Origin: Candidatus Zixiibacteriota bacterium
Lineage (GTDB): Bacteria; Zixibacteria; MSB-5A5; GN15; FEB-12
DNA length: 6,325 nt
Direction of reading: 5' to 3'
Assembly (NCBI GenBank): GCA_030591625.1
Contig: JAUVAR010000163.1
Coordinates: forward strand, 1-6,325
The translations under genes were made by a program, and so were the position numbers. The notes beneath the pieces were generated by a model. It was given only the letters and a program-made list of their open reading frames with translations, was not told where the DNA came from and did no database searches. This document shows positions 4,982 through 6,325 of the stretch, one piece after another. Each line of letters starts with the position of its first letter. Within the stretch, counting starts at the first letter, position 1.

Positions 4982-4998
4982 CGCCCGCAGGAATGACT
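4982..4998. repeat. Half copy of family B at the pfs stop codon
   Basis: CGCCCGCAGGAATGACT matches 15 of 17 bases with the right half of copy 3. The left half of the palindrome is absent. Its last base is also the last base of the pfs stop codon, read on the minus strand. Confidence 0.5.
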
Positions 4999-5747
4999 TA
5001 TCCCTGCGTAAGATTATCTACCGTTTTATATGCGTCGTCGCGGTAGGAGATGACCTGAAGCATTGAGTGTACCATTTTGAATGAGTTCTTGGAGGCAATT
5101 TCCAGGTAGGCATTGAAATCGATGGTTGCTTCATCACCACCTGTATCTGAGATTGTACGTATCACAAGAAAGCCGACTTCATTCAAGTGGCAGGTATAGC
5201 CAAAGGCTGCCCCCTCCATTTCGGTCGCAACCGCACCAAACTCTCGTTGGAGCCAGCTGATTTTTCGAGGGTCAGTAATAAAACGATCACCGGAACATAT
5301 AGTGCCAACGTAAATCTCTGGCGCATCTTCTTCTGATTCGAAAACATCCTGCCAGGCATAACAGGCGAATTTTACGAGTCTGTTATCTACTTCAATCATC
5401 CGACCAACATCGGGAAGCTCACCATGACGACGTCCGAATGCTGTAAGATCAAAATCATATTGAACGACGTTGTCGGAAACAACTATATCTCCTCGTGTCA
5501 TATTCGGCATAAGCGCACCGGCGAGTCCGGTGAAGATTATCATATCGACATCGAATCTGTCGATCATGATTTGTGTACCCATCGTAGCTTTGACTTTTCC
5601 GATACCGGATTGAAGCAGGACTACCTGTTGGTCGCACATCTCGCCGACAATGTATTCCATCCCGGCATATTTATGAGTGCTCTTGATTTCCATCTCCTGA
5701 CAGAATAGAGCGACTTCTTCGGCCATTGCCCCCATTAGTCCGATCAT
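4998..5747 (-). CDS. mtnN: 5'-methylthioadenosine/S-adenosylhomocysteine nucleosidase
   Basis: This 249-residue cytoplasmic enzyme (also called Pfs or MTAN) hydrolyses the glycosidic bond of S-adenosylhomocysteine and 5'-methylthioadenosine, releasing adenine. The N-terminal MIGLMGAMAEEV carries the catalytic Glu (Glu11, E. coli Glu12). SGIGKV (47-52), FTGLAGAL (72-79) and GDIVVSD (86-92) are typical phosphorylase-fold motifs. VATEMEGAA (173-181) provides the ribose-binding Glu178, and RTISDTGGD (197-205) the catalytic Asp201. The protein is slightly longer than the E. coli enzyme (about 232), mainly through a short C-terminal tail after residue 233. Its ATG overlaps the luxS stop as ATGA, so it is probably translationally coupled; an AAAAGG lies 12 bases upstream, too far for an ideal ribosome binding site. 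It makes the substrate of LuxS. All expected active-site residues are present. Its stop codon abuts a dispersed repeat. Confidence 0.96.
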   Translation of the reverse strand: MIGLMGAMAEEVALFCQEMEIKSTHKYAGMEYIVGEMCDQQVVLLQSGIGKVKATMGTQIMIDRFDVDMIIFTGLAGALMPNMTRGDIVVSDNVVQYDFDLTAFGRRHGELPDVGRMIEVDNRLVKFACYAWQDVFESEEDAPEIYVGTICSGDRFITDPRKISWLQREFGAVATEMEGAAFGYTCHLNEVGFLVIRTISDTGGDEATIDFNAYLEIASKNSFKMVHSMLQVISYRDDAYKTVDNLTQG

Positions 5748-6202
5748 GATTCGCCAAAACCTTTTAGAATTGATTTAGCGTATTCCTGTGCGCCAAAGAG
5801 AGAATGGTCACGATAGTTGCCACATTCTTTTTCGGATGTACCGGGGACTTCGGACCAGACTGTATTTAGAATCTGCTTTAGTGAATTTATCAGGGCAGAC
5901 TGCACAGCTTCAGCCGAAACATCACCCCATGCAGTCAGGTAGAACCCGGTGCGACAACCCATCGGTGAGCAGTCGATGATATTGTCAAGATGTTCATGCA
6001 TATACGTTGCAAGTAGATGTTCGATCGGGTGTAACGCACCCGTTGGGATAGCACCACAGTTTGGTTTGACGAGGCGAAGATCAAATTTACTGATCTGATC
6101 TCCATGTGGACCTGTCATCAAGCCTGCTTTTCTGATCTGAGGGGCTGACATAACTGTATGGTCAATTGAGAACGACTCGGGGATTTTGGTCTTTGTATTC
6201 AT
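5744..6202 (-). CDS. luxS: S-ribosylhomocysteine lyase LuxS (AI-2 synthesis)
   Basis: This 152-residue metalloenzyme cleaves S-ribosylhomocysteine to homocysteine and 4,5-dihydroxy-2,3-pentanedione, the precursor of autoinducer-2. SFSIDHT (10-16) is the substrate-binding N-terminal motif. HPIEH (58-62) gives the metal ligands His58 and His62 and the catalytic Glu61. MGCRTGFY (81-88) carries the catalytic Cys83, and Cys127 in KECGNY is the third metal ligand. Length is normal for the family and all catalytic residues are present. The ATG at 6202 is the only sensible start, but no Shine-Dalgarno motif precedes it. It is the first gene of a two-gene unit with mtnN, overlapping by 4 bp. In many bacteria LuxS serves mainly to recycle homocysteine; no AI-2 receptor or Lsr gene is visible here, so signalling cannot be inferred. 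Confidence 0.97.
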   Translation of the reverse strand: MNTKTKIPESFSIDHTVMSAPQIRKAGLMTGPHGDQISKFDLRLVKPNCGAIPTGALHPIEHLLATYMHEHLDNIIDCSPMGCRTGFYLTAWGDVSAEAVQSALINSLKQILNTVWSEVPGTSEKECGNYRDHSLFGAQEYAKSILKGFGES

Positions 6203-6264
6203 AGTTTGAGTATCGGCAGATCGGGCGGGGGGCCAACAATCATTTGAGTGCGAATTTCTTACAT

Positions 6265-6292
6265 TTTATATATTCTTACTATTGTATAACAA
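6265..6292 (-). promoter_or_regulatory. Probable sigma-70-type promoter for luxS-mtnN
   Basis: Read on the minus strand, TTGTTA (6292-6287) and TATAAA (6270-6265) are separated by 16 bases, giving a predicted start near 6258 and a leader of about 55 bases. The -35 box lies within a small palindrome, ATTGT-ATA-ACAAT on the plus strand (6281-6293). No SAM or SAH riboswitch fold was recognised in the short leader. Confidence 0.4.
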
Positions 6293-6325
6293 TCCTGAAA
6301 TGAGAGTCTTTCTGATCAGTTTTGG

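Larger units (their letters stand above)
3958..4997. other. Gene-free 1.04-kb repeat island between tRNA-Tyr and pfs
   Basis: No reading frame here looks like a protein: the open frames are short, cross the repeats and lack recognisable motifs. Instead the stretch contains simple hairpins (4037-4055, 4212-4229, 4318-4354, 4553-4588, 4911-4925) and recurring families. Two copies of a 39-base two-level hairpin lie at 4167 and 4447. Three full copies and one half copy of a 27-base ATnCC...AATGACT element lie at 4494, 4767, 4880 and 4982. Two copies and a remnant of a 37-base GGCGGATGGGGTAC element lie at 4704, 4831 and 4947. No duplicate of the tRNA 3' end and no integrase was found, so it does not look like a classic tRNA-inserted island. 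Confidence 0.75.

Noticed and set aside
4037..4998. CRISPR array
   Set aside because: Repeats are palindromic, irregularly spaced, of different families and diverged; there are no uniform spacers and no cas genes.
5424..5979. Frames at 5424-5708 (+), 5455-5637 (-) and 5788-5979 (+)
   Set aside because: They are shadows of pfs and luxS, both of which have complete active-site motifs.
6203..6260. SAM/SAH riboswitch in the luxS leader
   Set aside because: The leader is short and no recognisable riboswitch core or anti-terminator arrangement was seen.

Overview
The window looks like a chromosomal piece from a diderm (Gram-negative-type) bacterium. It carries a Wzz-type polysaccharide chain-length protein, a putative lipoprotein, a class II tRNA-Tyr with encoded CCA, and a luxS-pfs pair. 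No gene is diagnostic of a phylum. The mix of moderate GC, an NHL-propeller lipoprotein and a repeat-packed intergenic region suggests an uncultivated candidate phylum (Zixibacteria-like is my guess, at low confidence).

Layout. (1) 1-1149, minus strand: the N-terminal 383 residues of a secreted NHL-repeat beta-propeller protein that runs off the left edge. (2) 1150-1419: a divergent intergenic region with a sigma-54-like promoter candidate facing right. (3) 1420-3600, plus strand: a two-gene polysaccharide unit, a Wzz/PCP chain-length determinant followed by a GT2 rhamnosyltransferase-type glycosyltransferase. (4) 3601-3872: AT-rich spacer with a 9-bp inverted repeat and a possible promoter. 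(5) 3873-3957: tRNA-Tyr(GTA), followed by a short hairpin. (6) 3958-4997: about 1 kb with no credible gene but a dense set of small structured repeats. At least three families recur within the window; two show paired substitutions that preserve stems, and one compound module is repeated about three times with decay. (7) 4998-6202, minus strand: luxS then pfs/mtnN, overlapping by 4 bp. (8) 6203-6325: probable luxS promoter region.

How the genes work together. Wzz and the glycosyltransferase probably act in assembly of a surface polysaccharide; the divergent NHL protein may be an envelope partner, but this rests only on position. Pfs cleaves S-adenosylhomocysteine to S-ribosylhomocysteine and adenine. 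LuxS then converts S-ribosylhomocysteine to homocysteine and the AI-2 precursor DPD, so the operon is a complete two-step route for recycling the activated methyl cycle. Sampled GC is about 35% in wzz, 39% early and 46% late in the glycosyltransferase, 45% in the NHL gene and 47% in pfs, which suggests that the polysaccharide segment has a different history from its surroundings.

The most unusual material is the repeat island at 4037-4998 and the 64-residue periodicity of the NHL protein. I saw no CRISPR array, transposase, toxin-antitoxin pair or defence system.
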